Shown: positions 46,959 to 54,344 of the stretch, in pieces | Position numbering within the stretch: position 1 is the stretch's first letter | Layout of the letters: every line of letters begins with the position of its first letter | Origin: a virus | Virus record (IMG/VR): IMGVR_UViG_3300027770_000025 | Span: 248,001-312,000 of that record | DNA length: 64,000 nucleotides | Reading direction: 5' to 3' (one strand) | Made by a program: the position numbers and the translations under genes | The notes under the pieces: generated by a model | Seen by the model: only the letters and a program-made list of their open reading frames with translations | The model's database searches: none | Told to the model about the DNA's origin: nothing

Positions 46959-47519
46959 TTAATTAAAAAGTATATCCTCAAACATTGAACTAATATTGCT
47001 CACTGATTGATCGTCAAATTTATTTGTAATTGTCCATATTTTATGAAGTCCAGCTTCCTGAAACATAGATATTACTTTCTCATAAGTGTCTCTTTCTCTT
47101 GTATCTCCATCAATGTGATCCCACTGATCTTTGCTTCTATCGGACTTATCCGGATTTTCACCATTTATATAGATTATAGTTATCTCGTCAAGAAGTGAGT
47201 ATTTCTTAACTATCCCTATTTGATCCCTAGCTTCGTCTTCTGTTATTCTACCCTCAAGCAATCCCCACACTAAGACAGTTAATATTCCTCTATCATGTAT
47301 GAATGATTCCCCGGGGATGTCCTTTGCTAACTGCATAAGCATAAACTCTTTACCTAATGAAAATGCATGTGCTTCTTTGCTATCCTCACTTTTTAGATTT
47401 AAGTCGGCAAAGAAATTGGCAAACTTAAACTGAAATCTTGGGATGCTAAAAGATTCTGAGATATATTCAGATAAAAATGTCTTGCCTGAATTTCTTGGGC
47501 CTTCGAATACGTATACCAT
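46959..47519 (-). CDS. P-loop nucleotide kinase, thymidylate-kinase-like
   Basis: 186 residues from the ATG at 47,519. Two upstream in-frame candidates (a TTG, and an ATG lying inside a strong hairpin) are less likely, since MVYVFEGPRNSGKTFLSEYI begins as such kinases normally do. Walker A is GPRNSGKT (~7-14), and FIHDRG carries the DR motif of dNMP kinases. The C-terminal part has a strand (LDEITIIYINGEN) and a lid-like basic segment (DKSDRSKDQW). Expected to phosphorylate a (deoxy)nucleoside or its monophosphate; the acceptor is unknown. It lies 6 bp upstream of asnB and is preceded by the hairpin at 47,534-47,558. Confidence 0.65.
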   Translation of the reverse strand: MVYVFEGPRNSGKTFLSEYISESFSIPRFQFKFANFFADLNLKSEDSKEAHAFSLGKEFMLMQLAKDIPGESFIHDRGILTVLVWGLLEGRITEDEARDQIGIVKKYSLLDEITIIYINGENPDKSDRSKDQWDHIDGDTRERDTYEKVISMFQEAGLHKIWTITNKFDDQSVSNISSMFEDILFN

Positions 47520-47533
47520 ATATTTCTTTTTAT

Positions 47534-47558
47534 GGTGGAACATCGCACATGTTCCACC
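47534..47558 (-). other. Perfect 10-bp hairpin in the kinase leader
   Basis: GGTGGAACAT/ATGTTCCACC with a 5-nt loop, about 15 nt before the kinase ATG. There is no T-run on the minus-strand side, so it is not a classic terminator. It could be an RNA processing or translation-control element, or an operator. Confidence 0.6.
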
Positions 47559-47594
47559 TAGCAAATATAATAAATTAGTACGGGGAAAGCACGA

Positions 47595-47626
47595 AAAACC
47601 CCGATCTTTATTAAAATCGGGGTTTT
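47595..47626 (-). terminator. Rho-independent terminator
   Basis: AAAACCCCGAT/ATCGGGGTTTT inverted repeat beginning 3 bp past the stop of the 825-residue gene and followed by a run of T on the minus strand. It ends the core-protein operon before the kinase gene. Confidence 0.88.
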
Positions 47627-47628
47627 AT

Positions 47629-50106
47629 TTATTTTGCGTCAATGTTGACGCATTTAAAAGGTGATTGCTGGGGTATCTCATCGAATGAAGTTGAATTCAT
47701 TCTTTTAACGTGTGTTGCTATGCTAGGATAAATGTCAGCAGCTATATAATAGCAGTTATTACCTAGGATGTTTTTTATTCCACTATCAGACCCTTTCATG
47801 TTACTCAATGTACCAATTCCCTCAAGTGCAGATGACACCTGTCTTTTTGAAGTTGTTTTCCTTTTCTTAATATCATCATACTCACCTACAATGATTTTAG
47901 ATCCTTCATAAGTTAATAAAGGTCCGCTGTCCGAGTCATCTTCAGTTAGACCAAATATACTATCCTTAGATATTCTTTTAGCTGTAGAAGATCCTAAAAC
48001 ATTATCATTAATCCATTTTATACAGCTTACAAATTTGCTTCCATCGAAGGTAACACAGTTAGCTATCATTACGAGGAAGTTGTTGATAGCAACAAATTCT
48101 TCCTTACCTAAATCTGGGCTTCTGTCACTTTTTTGTAAAGCAATATTGAAAGCTCTAGATATATCGCTCTTAAGATTATCATAATCAATAAAAGGAATTT
48201 CTTTATTCTTGATAGACGATTCCATCATTTCAAAAGGTCCGGAAAGATCTAGATCATCATTATCTGAATTTTTATTAATTAATTGTTTTATACCATCATA
48301 TCTAAACTGGGGTCTAATCATACCAAATGTTGTCCAGCCTTTAAGATAATTTCTAAGAAATTCCGTTGCGTCTTCGTTACCTAGTGTTTTAATCTGTCTA
48401 GTCTCTGCCCATTTATTCCAGTTGCATGGGGTTTTTAATGACGATGACCCTAGGTTGATATTATAAACTGCACCTTTAGCAAAAAAGTATGAAAATTCTT
48501 CCGCTGGTTTAGCTTTATCTAAAGCTAAATTCCAATCTTTTATAAATTCTGTGCTGTAGGATGATTTAAGAGATCCGTCCTGCTTAACAAAATCCTCAGA
48601 CTCCACTTTTATATTATACTCAGATCTAAGCTTTTTAGCTAATCCCCGTACTCCTGACGCTGATTTTGCATCAGATGATCCAGATGATTTTTCTGGAGAT
48701 GCTATTGCTCCTTGAGCTTTGTATTGAACAGCTAGCTCCTTTTCGAAGTCAGAATTGTTGATAATAATTTTACCCTCATTAACACTAGAGAATAATTCAG
48801 AAATACTTTTAACATATCCTGAATTAGATGTGCTCTCATGCATTTTTGTTCCTATCATGTGCAAAGCTGCATTAATGGCTTTCCTATTCTTAGCTGAAAC
48901 CCAATCAGAAGCAATTATATCAGTTAACAATGCTTGGTCTATCTGACCACTTGCATTTTTATTACCTGATAATTTTTGGATAGTTGAGATAACAGAAGTT
49001 GTAGCTGGGCCATATTTTCCATTAGGACCTCCTTTAGATTTTATCAGCTTACCTGCAGAAGTTATACCGTCACAAAGTGCAGTTTGAATAGCAAAGATTA
49101 ATCCGCTTCCTTTTATCTTCTTATCAGAATCTGAATCCCCTCTTTTTAAAGGAAAAATAGCTTTAGCAGTTTCTACTTCTTTAACCTCATTTTCATCCTT
49201 GATAACCCTAACCGCTATTCCATACTGTGTCTTTGCTCTAGTCATAAGATCTAGTGCTTGACTAACTAAATTAGTAACATCAGAATATGTTGTATAAACT
49301 TCTTCATCATCCTCTAATTTTTGTAAAGACCTATTTGCTGTTTGGATCATAGTGTTGTTAAATTCTTCTTGAAATTTATCAACTTGCTTTTCTAATTCTT
49401 CAAGCATTTTTCTATCCTTGTCGCCACCATCTGTATTATCTAAAGTCTTTCTCTTCTCGTCAAGATCTAAAAATGTTCTTTTCCAATCCCTTCCGTATCC
49501 TGATTTTTGATCTTTACCCTCAGAAGAACTTATTAAATTAGTAAGTAATTTTTTTAGATTATCAACTCTTCTTTTATACCCAGTGAAAATAGATTCATTT
49601 AGTATATCATCAAATTCAAATCCTTCGCTGTCATTTAGCTTTTCAGCTTCTTCTTCTGCTTGTTTAGCTATATTGTCTATCGAATTCTGAAGTTTAGTTG
49701 TAGCCATCTTAAACTGCTTAAATATAACATCATCTTTAGATTTAGAAATTTCCGAAGTCCTATCAAGTGCTTCAGCAAATTTATATAAGCTCTCTAGATA
49801 CAGTCTTTTAGCTTCAGCATATTTAGAATTTGCTAGATCATTATCGTCTGCGTAGTCGATCAATTTAGCGGTTAAAGATTTTACAGTTTTAGAACTTGCA
49901 ACATCAGAAAGCTTAAGTCTAATAACATCGGGATTTCTATCTCTCTTAGGAGCTAGGTCAAAGGTTAATATCTTGAAAGCATTCAAAGCATTATCGCAAA
50001 CCTTAACAAGCAAAGAATCTACTTGTTCATTTTCTAATAGCTTACTATAATACCCTTCTAATAGCTGTTTAGCTACCTGATTGTGAATATATGGATTATT
50101 GTTCAT
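47629..50106 (-). CDS. Large core/internal protein with candidate cleavage sites and a peptidoglycan-binding-like segment (825 aa)
   Basis: The protein starts MNNNPYIHNQVAKQLLEGYY. It is very hydrophilic and helical; coiled-coil character at ~215-275 (KTLDNTDGGDKDRKMLEELE and onward). Two gp21-type sites are seen: LNE171-S (DDILNESIFTGYK) and VNE444-G (SSVNEGKII). Between them, ~340-400, is a run matching the peptidoglycan-binding fold (ALCDGITSAGKLIKSKGGPN, then GKYGPATTSVISTIQKL and GQIDQALLTDI). It lies downstream of the 94-residue gene by 14 bp, in the core-protein cluster, and has a terminator right after it. Inference: a core protein whose fragments may be ejected and act at the host wall. 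Confidence 0.5.
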   Translation of the reverse strand: MNNNPYIHNQVAKQLLEGYYSKLLENEQVDSLLVKVCDNALNAFKILTFDLAPKRDRNPDVIRLKLSDVASSKTVKSLTAKLIDYADDNDLANSKYAEAKRLYLESLYKFAEALDRTSEISKSKDDVIFKQFKMATTKLQNSIDNIAKQAEEEAEKLNDSEGFEFDDILNESIFTGYKRRVDNLKKLLTNLISSSEGKDQKSGYGRDWKRTFLDLDEKRKTLDNTDGGDKDRKMLEELEKQVDKFQEEFNNTMIQTANRSLQKLEDDEEVYTTYSDVTNLVSQALDLMTRAKTQYGIAVRVIKDENEVKEVETAKAIFPLKRGDSDSDKKIKGSGLIFAIQTALCDGITSAGKLIKSKGGPNGKYGPATTSVISTIQKLSGNKNASGQIDQALLTDIIASDWVSAKNRKAINAALHMIGTKMHESTSNSGYVKSISELFSSVNEGKIIINNSDFEKELAVQYKAQGAIASPEKSSGSSDAKSASGVRGLAKKLRSEYNIKVESEDFVKQDGSLKSSYSTEFIKDWNLALDKAKPAEEFSYFFAKGAVYNINLGSSSLKTPCNWNKWAETRQIKTLGNEDATEFLRNYLKGWTTFGMIRPQFRYDGIKQLINKNSDNDDLDLSGPFEMMESSIKNKEIPFIDYDNLKSDISRAFNIALQKSDRSPDLGKEEFVAINNFLVMIANCVTFDGSKFVSCIKWINDNVLGSSTAKRISKDSIFGLTEDDSDSGPLLTYEGSKIIVGEYDDIKKRKTTSKRQVSSALEGIGTLSNMKGSDSGIKNILGNNCYYIAADIYPSIATHVKRMNSTSFDEIPQQSPFKCVNIDAK

Positions 50107-50120
50107 AATTTATTAATCTT

Positions 50121-50393
50121 TTAGTATATATTTTCTTTAGGCCCAGCAGCATCCTTACCCGTATTGTTCTTTTGTATTTCAGCTGAAAGCGTTTTCATCA
50201 AAACCGATATTTCCTGATATATTCCAGCCTGTTGGTTTATACTTGCTATCTCTGAAGCAGTATCTCCAGGTTTTTTAGAATTCTTAGCATTTTTAATTGC
50301 ATCAAATTTTTGGGAAAGAGTTGTTTTTATTCCCTGTATTTTGGTCTCCCCGCTGTCTTCCTCGTTAATAACGAATTCTCTATATTTAAGCAT
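50121..50393 (-). CDS. Small core-protein candidate (90 aa)
   Basis: Start taken at the ATG at 50,393, which overlaps the upstream stop by 8 bp (ATGCTTAA); a TTG 12 bp earlier is in frame but weaker. N-terminus MLKYREFVINEEDSGETK: helix with an INE-E site, close to the targeting motif of its neighbours. The rest is one polar helix (TASEIASINQQAGIYQEISV). T4 small core proteins (gp67, gp68) are of similar size and place, but I see no direct homology. Translationally coupled to the 311-residue gene. Confidence 0.5.
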   Translation of the reverse strand: MLKYREFVINEEDSGETKIQGIKTTLSQKFDAIKNAKNSKKPGDTASEIASINQQAGIYQEISVLMKTLSAEIQKNNTGKDAAGPKENIY

Positions 50394-51321
50394 ACTTTCT
50401 AGCAATTGTTATTTTAGATCTTAGATCTCTTATCTCATCCATATACTTCTCTCTAATCTCCTTTATTCTTTTAGAAGCTAGTTCTCTTGCTCGATCCGGA
50501 CTGGCTGAATTTTCAACTTCTTTATTTAGGATGTCCCTTTCCATATCCATAGCAACATATCTGTCGTTCCTCTCTTTTAAAAGGAAAGAAACAAGTTTTT
50601 TTCCTTGAGCTGGAACGTATTCTTTTATAGCATTTGTAAATTCGACTAAAGGAAGTTTAGCTACGAATTCAAACGAGGCATCGCTTTCATTCCCTGATTT
50701 AGTATAATTATCTGGACCTGATGTTGATTTAGTTGATCCTGATTTATCCTTAAATCTCTCCCCTGCTTCAATGTCTTTAGTCATCAGGTTTCCGTACTTA
50801 TTTCTGAAGTCAATATCTTTCTGCTTAGCTTTTAATAATGCTGCTTTATATTTAGAGTATAATGATCCAGAAAGCGAAGAATCTGCTAGGTTTTTAGCTC
50901 TCTTATACATCTCCTCAGCTATATCAGCATCAACTTTTGTTTTAAGCTTTTCCCAATATATTCTAACTCTTTTATTATCGCTTATGACATCTCTAACCTT
51001 AGTGAATATGCTTTCCGTCTTCTTCTCGTGAGATCTAGACTGAGCATCCATTAACTCATTATTTCTTTGAATCAAACGATCGATTCTTTTTATCTCTGCA
51101 GGATCGCTTTTGGTTTGGGATCTTTCTAGATCTAACTTATCGATCTCAACATTAATATCTTCCCATTTTTCAACATATTCAAGCTCTGCTGATCTGTACT
51201 CATTAGCTAATTTATCTAGTGATTCTATACTGCCACCAAAAGTTCCACTTAGCCAGTTTTTTATAGTGTCGAATATGCCAGCTTCATTTAAGCTGTCCCA
51301 TTCTTTAAATTTTAAAGTCAT
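50386..51321 (-). CDS. Coiled-coil prohead-core protein (311 aa)
   Basis: The protein starts MTLKFKEWDSLNEAGIFDTI. An aromatic/basic helix ends in LNE-A with predicted cleavage after Glu13, exactly the T4 rule (L/I)-x-E before a small residue. After it, the hydrophobic segment AGIFDTIKNWLSGTFGG is very like that of the 382-residue neighbour (GIFGDYLKNSLSKFF). The remainder is long charged coiled coil with Lys/Glu/Asp (VEKWEDINVEIDKLDLERSQ). The two neighbours look like paralogues that diverged after duplication. It sits two genes after the major capsid gene. Inference: core filler or ejected internal protein. Confidence 0.6.
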   Translation of the reverse strand: MTLKFKEWDSLNEAGIFDTIKNWLSGTFGGSIESLDKLANEYRSAELEYVEKWEDINVEIDKLDLERSQTKSDPAEIKRIDRLIQRNNELMDAQSRSHEKKTESIFTKVRDVISDNKRVRIYWEKLKTKVDADIAEEMYKRAKNLADSSLSGSLYSKYKAALLKAKQKDIDFRNKYGNLMTKDIEAGERFKDKSGSTKSTSGPDNYTKSGNESDASFEFVAKLPLVEFTNAIKEYVPAQGKKLVSFLLKERNDRYVAMDMERDILNKEVENSASPDRARELASKRIKEIREKYMDEIRDLRSKITIARKYA

Positions 51322-51323
51322 AC

Positions 51324-52472
51324 CTAGTTGTTTAGTTTATCTTTTGCAGTTCTTAATTTACTGGCGTCAATATTACCTGAAGGAGTAACGAATACATCAG
51401 AAATTATTTTCTTAGTTCCTGAGTTTGCATCTTCACCATCAGCTATTCCTTGATTTATCATATTAGTTAACTTTGTGAACTCTTGCTCCTTGCTTAATGT
51501 CTTATCTATATCAGATTCAGTTTTGCCTAGATTCCTGAATAATTTTAATAGATTTTTCTTAGAATCCAAAGCTGAGCTAAGTTCAAGTAATTCAATCTTA
51601 GATTTTTCTATGTAAGATTTGCTAACCTTATCTGGATTAGCACCTATTCTTTTCTCCAATACTGTTAACTTTCTCTCGATATTTGCTCTTAAATCAGCAA
51701 TATCTTTTTCAAGTTCCTTTTTTCTCTCGATGATATCTTTTCCTCTTCTCCCCGCAACCTTTTTCTTTTCCTTTTCCGAATCTAAGGAAAGGTCCTCCGT
51801 ATCGGGTCCATTATCCTTCTTTTCTTCTTCCGATTTTTTATCCATTTGATCTTTCAGATTCTGAGCTTTCTCTTCTGCTTCTTTCTTTTTAGCATTAATC
51901 TTATCCTGAAACTTCTTGATGTCTACGTCGTCAGCTTTATCCCTAGCCAATTTATATTCAAGTTCAGCTAATGCAATTTCATCGTCTGCTCTTCCTGCCT
52001 CGTAATACTCTCTTCTTCTAGTGTTATTATCAATAACCTTAGAGACGAAATCTTTTGCTTTTTTTATCTTAAGTGAATGCGACTTAATGAAAGTTTCAAA
52101 CTCTTTCGTTTTAACGTCTCTTTCTCTTTCAACAGAGCTTATTTTTCCCTTGTCGTTTATTGAACTTAAACCATCTATTTCAGATTCCAGTTTTTCGATA
52201 TTTTCTTCGAAATTTGCTCTTTTCTCGATAGCATCAATTTCTAAATCTACAAGAAGCTTTCTTGCCTTATCGATCATTCCTACCCTAGATAAAGAGCCTA
52301 AGAAAAACTTAGAAAGTGAATTTTTAAGGTAGTCACCAAAGATGCCTTCGTTTACTGTGTGATTGGGTTCTGATCTCTCTAGGGAAGCAAACTCCTCACT
52401 AAGTTCACGGTCTACAGTTTCTATCAGAGACTCGTATTTTTTAAAATCATTAAAAGATGGTAGATTCTTCAT
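51324..52472 (-). CDS. Coiled-coil prohead-core protein (382 aa)
   Basis: The protein starts MKNLPSFNDFKKYESLIETV. The candidate cleavage site is VNE42-G (EPNHTVNEGIFGDYLKNSLS), a longer propeptide than in its paralogue. The rest is highly charged coiled coil (KKFQDKINAKKKEAEEKAQN; KKELEKDIADLRANIERKLT). First gene of its unit, with GGATATATA 26 nt upstream and the capsid-gene terminator between. Sharing the post-cleavage segment with the 311-residue gene supports the core-protein assignment. Confidence 0.6.
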   Translation of the reverse strand: MKNLPSFNDFKKYESLIETVDRELSEEFASLERSEPNHTVNEGIFGDYLKNSLSKFFLGSLSRVGMIDKARKLLVDLEIDAIEKRANFEENIEKLESEIDGLSSINDKGKISSVERERDVKTKEFETFIKSHSLKIKKAKDFVSKVIDNNTRRREYYEAGRADDEIALAELEYKLARDKADDVDIKKFQDKINAKKKEAEEKAQNLKDQMDKKSEEEKKDNGPDTEDLSLDSEKEKKKVAGRRGKDIIERKKELEKDIADLRANIERKLTVLEKRIGANPDKVSKSYIEKSKIELLELSSALDSKKNLLKLFRNLGKTESDIDKTLSKEQEFTKLTNMINQGIADGEDANSGTKKIISDVFVTPSGNIDASKLRTAKDKLNN

Positions 52473-52498
52473 TACAAAACAATACTTTTTTTATATTG

Positions 52499-52507
52499 TA
52501 TATATCC
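52499..52507 (-). promoter_or_regulatory. Putative late promoter
   Basis: Minus-strand GGATATATA lies about 26 nt upstream of the 382-residue gene ATG and downstream of the capsid-gene terminator. Confidence 0.6.
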
Positions 52508-52542
52508 AATTGGAATTTTTATTCTTAACCAGGAAGCACAAA

Positions 52543-52570
52543 AAAACCCTAGGATAAATCCTAGGGTTTT
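52543..52570 (-). terminator. Rho-independent terminator of the capsid gene
   Basis: AAAACCCTAGGAT/ATCCTAGGGTTTT, a perfect 13-bp inverted repeat with a 2-base loop, 18 bp after the capsid stop and followed on the minus strand by a T-run. Confidence 0.92.
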
Positions 52571-52588
52571 AATTATGCGTGAGTTAGA

Positions 52589-54319
52589 TTATGCTAAACC
52601 ACCAGCAGGTACGTTAACAAAGAATGTTAAGTACATAGTTTCTGGTAAGAAACCAGCTTCTACTAATGCGTATCTAGATTTAACTGCGATCTTAGGTGAC
52701 ATTGTTCCTTCAGAGATAGTCTGAATAGACTCTGCCATCATGTAAGGCATAAATTTGATACCTGGTTCATCGTCTCCACCTTTTCTTCCAACTAATACTC
52801 TTGTATCACCGTAGCTCATGTTTTGATCAACATATACAGTCATACCAGCAAGCGAACCTACAGGGTATAAAGTACCATTGTTTTGAGTTAAAGTGTTAGA
52901 GAATGGTGCGAAAGTGAATTGAGAGATATCTTGAAGTGCACTTGCAACTGCAGCGTTTGTAACGATGAAGTTAGCAGGACCTCTTCTACCTCTGTTAGCT
53001 ACCACGTTACCAGCTGCAAGAATTCTTGAGAATAATCTTCTTTGTAAAGTTGATAAGTTCTCATATCCTCCTGATGAAGGACCTGCAGGGATTACCATTG
53101 TAGATGTAGTGTCGTCTTTCTTAACATAAGCAGATGTAGTTGAAACACTACCGTTAATAATTAAGTTTAAGTTAAGGTTTTGGCTTTCTACGTTTAAGAA
53201 TTGTACGTGGTTAGACCATCCTAAAGCAAATGCTCTTGAAAGGATGTGTTTGTTGATTGCTTGAGAAACCTCATTAACCAATGCGTTCTCGATCATTGAA
53301 ATAACATCGATACCGAATTGTTTGTTAAGATCCTGAATTTGCTCAGTTGTAACTGAAGCAGCAACTTGGAAAGTTTCAGCTTCTACGAACTTAGTGAAAG
53401 TCGAAAGACCCATTGAGTTGTAGTAAGTAGATTCTCCAACACCTCTTAACATTGGGTTGTAAGTTTTAGTACCATCAACGTAAGGACCTTGGTAAGCTTG
53501 GTCGTTGTTGAAACCAGCACCAGAATAACCTTGGATGTGATCTTCTAAAGCTTTAACTAATTGTGCAGTTCCAGCTGAGTTTTGAGTGTAGAATCCTGAT
53601 CCACCAGCTCCAGTAACTACTTGATAAGGAGTACCGTTGAAATAAGTAGCAACGGGAGTACCTGATGCAATACCTGTGATTTGGAAGATAGGGAAACCAT
53701 CAATTCTTGATAGACCTACGAAAGTTAAAAGTAAAGTGGTGTTTATAGAAGCTGTAGCACCTACTGTGAAAGTTGTAGCATTAGCACCAGTAGCACCAGT
53801 AGCACCAGGGATACCTGAAGCAATTTGGTAAACTGGGAATTTAATCATTGAAGGAGCAGTAGCTAACTGATCAGCAGCTGAACTAGCAGCAGCAGCACCT
53901 ACTTTACCACCTGCGTATACGTAGTCTAAGTAAGACAGAATACCAGTTGGACCTGACATAGGGATAACAGGAACGATATCAAAACCTACAGTCTTCGCAG
54001 CTACCTGAATAGCTAATGGAAGTAATGAAGGGAATTTATCGCCTGAACCTTGCCAAGTGTTGTTATAAAAACCAGCGTTTGCGCCAGTTGTTAAAGCAGC
54101 AGCACCACCAAATGATGCTCCTGGGAATGCTGGAGGAGCAACAGTACCCATACCGTTTACTACGCCTAGTGAGTTGTATGCACCAGCAGATTCATTTAAT
54201 GAATGGTAATGACAATATTTAGTCAACCACCCTTTTTTGTTCTCGTCTGTGATACCAGCCTTGCTCTCAATAAGAGGTGACCAGGTTTCATAGATTTCTT
54301 GTTCGTTTATCAATTTCAT
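52589..54319 (-). CDS. Major capsid protein, gp23-like, with N-terminal propeptide
   Basis: 576 residues from the ATG at 54,319; a longer reading upstream has no ATG-like context and would overlap the protease gene. N-terminus MKLINEQEIYETWSPLIESK resembles T4 gp23. The fold landmarks PVIPMSGPTGILSYLDYVYA, RGRRGPANFIVTNAAVASAL, GMTVYVDQN and MSPKIAVKSRYAL align with T4 gp23 in order. HSLNE43-SAGAY is a gp21-type cleavage site, comparable to T4 cleavage after residue 65. Residues ~180-290 are an inserted loop region with collagen-like triplets (GIPGATGATGANATT), probably on the capsid surface. The gene follows the protease-scaffold gene by 25 bp and ends at a strong terminator. Confidence 0.93.
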   Translation of the reverse strand: MKLINEQEIYETWSPLIESKAGITDENKKGWLTKYCHYHSLNESAGAYNSLGVVNGMGTVAPPAFPGASFGGAAALTTGANAGFYNNTWQGSGDKFPSLLPLAIQVAAKTVGFDIVPVIPMSGPTGILSYLDYVYAGGKVGAAAASSAADQLATAPSMIKFPVYQIASGIPGATGATGANATTFTVGATASINTTLLLTFVGLSRIDGFPIFQITGIASGTPVATYFNGTPYQVVTGAGGSGFYTQNSAGTAQLVKALEDHIQGYSGAGFNNDQAYQGPYVDGTKTYNPMLRGVGESTYYNSMGLSTFTKFVEAETFQVAASVTTEQIQDLNKQFGIDVISMIENALVNEVSQAINKHILSRAFALGWSNHVQFLNVESQNLNLNLIINGSVSTTSAYVKKDDTTSTMVIPAGPSSGGYENLSTLQRRLFSRILAAGNVVANRGRRGPANFIVTNAAVASALQDISQFTFAPFSNTLTQNNGTLYPVGSLAGMTVYVDQNMSYGDTRVLVGRKGGDDEPGIKFMPYMMAESIQTISEGTMSPKIAVKSRYALVEAGFLPETMYLTFFVNVPAGGLA

Positions 54320-54344
54320 GATTTTAGTTGTTTTTTTTTGTTTT

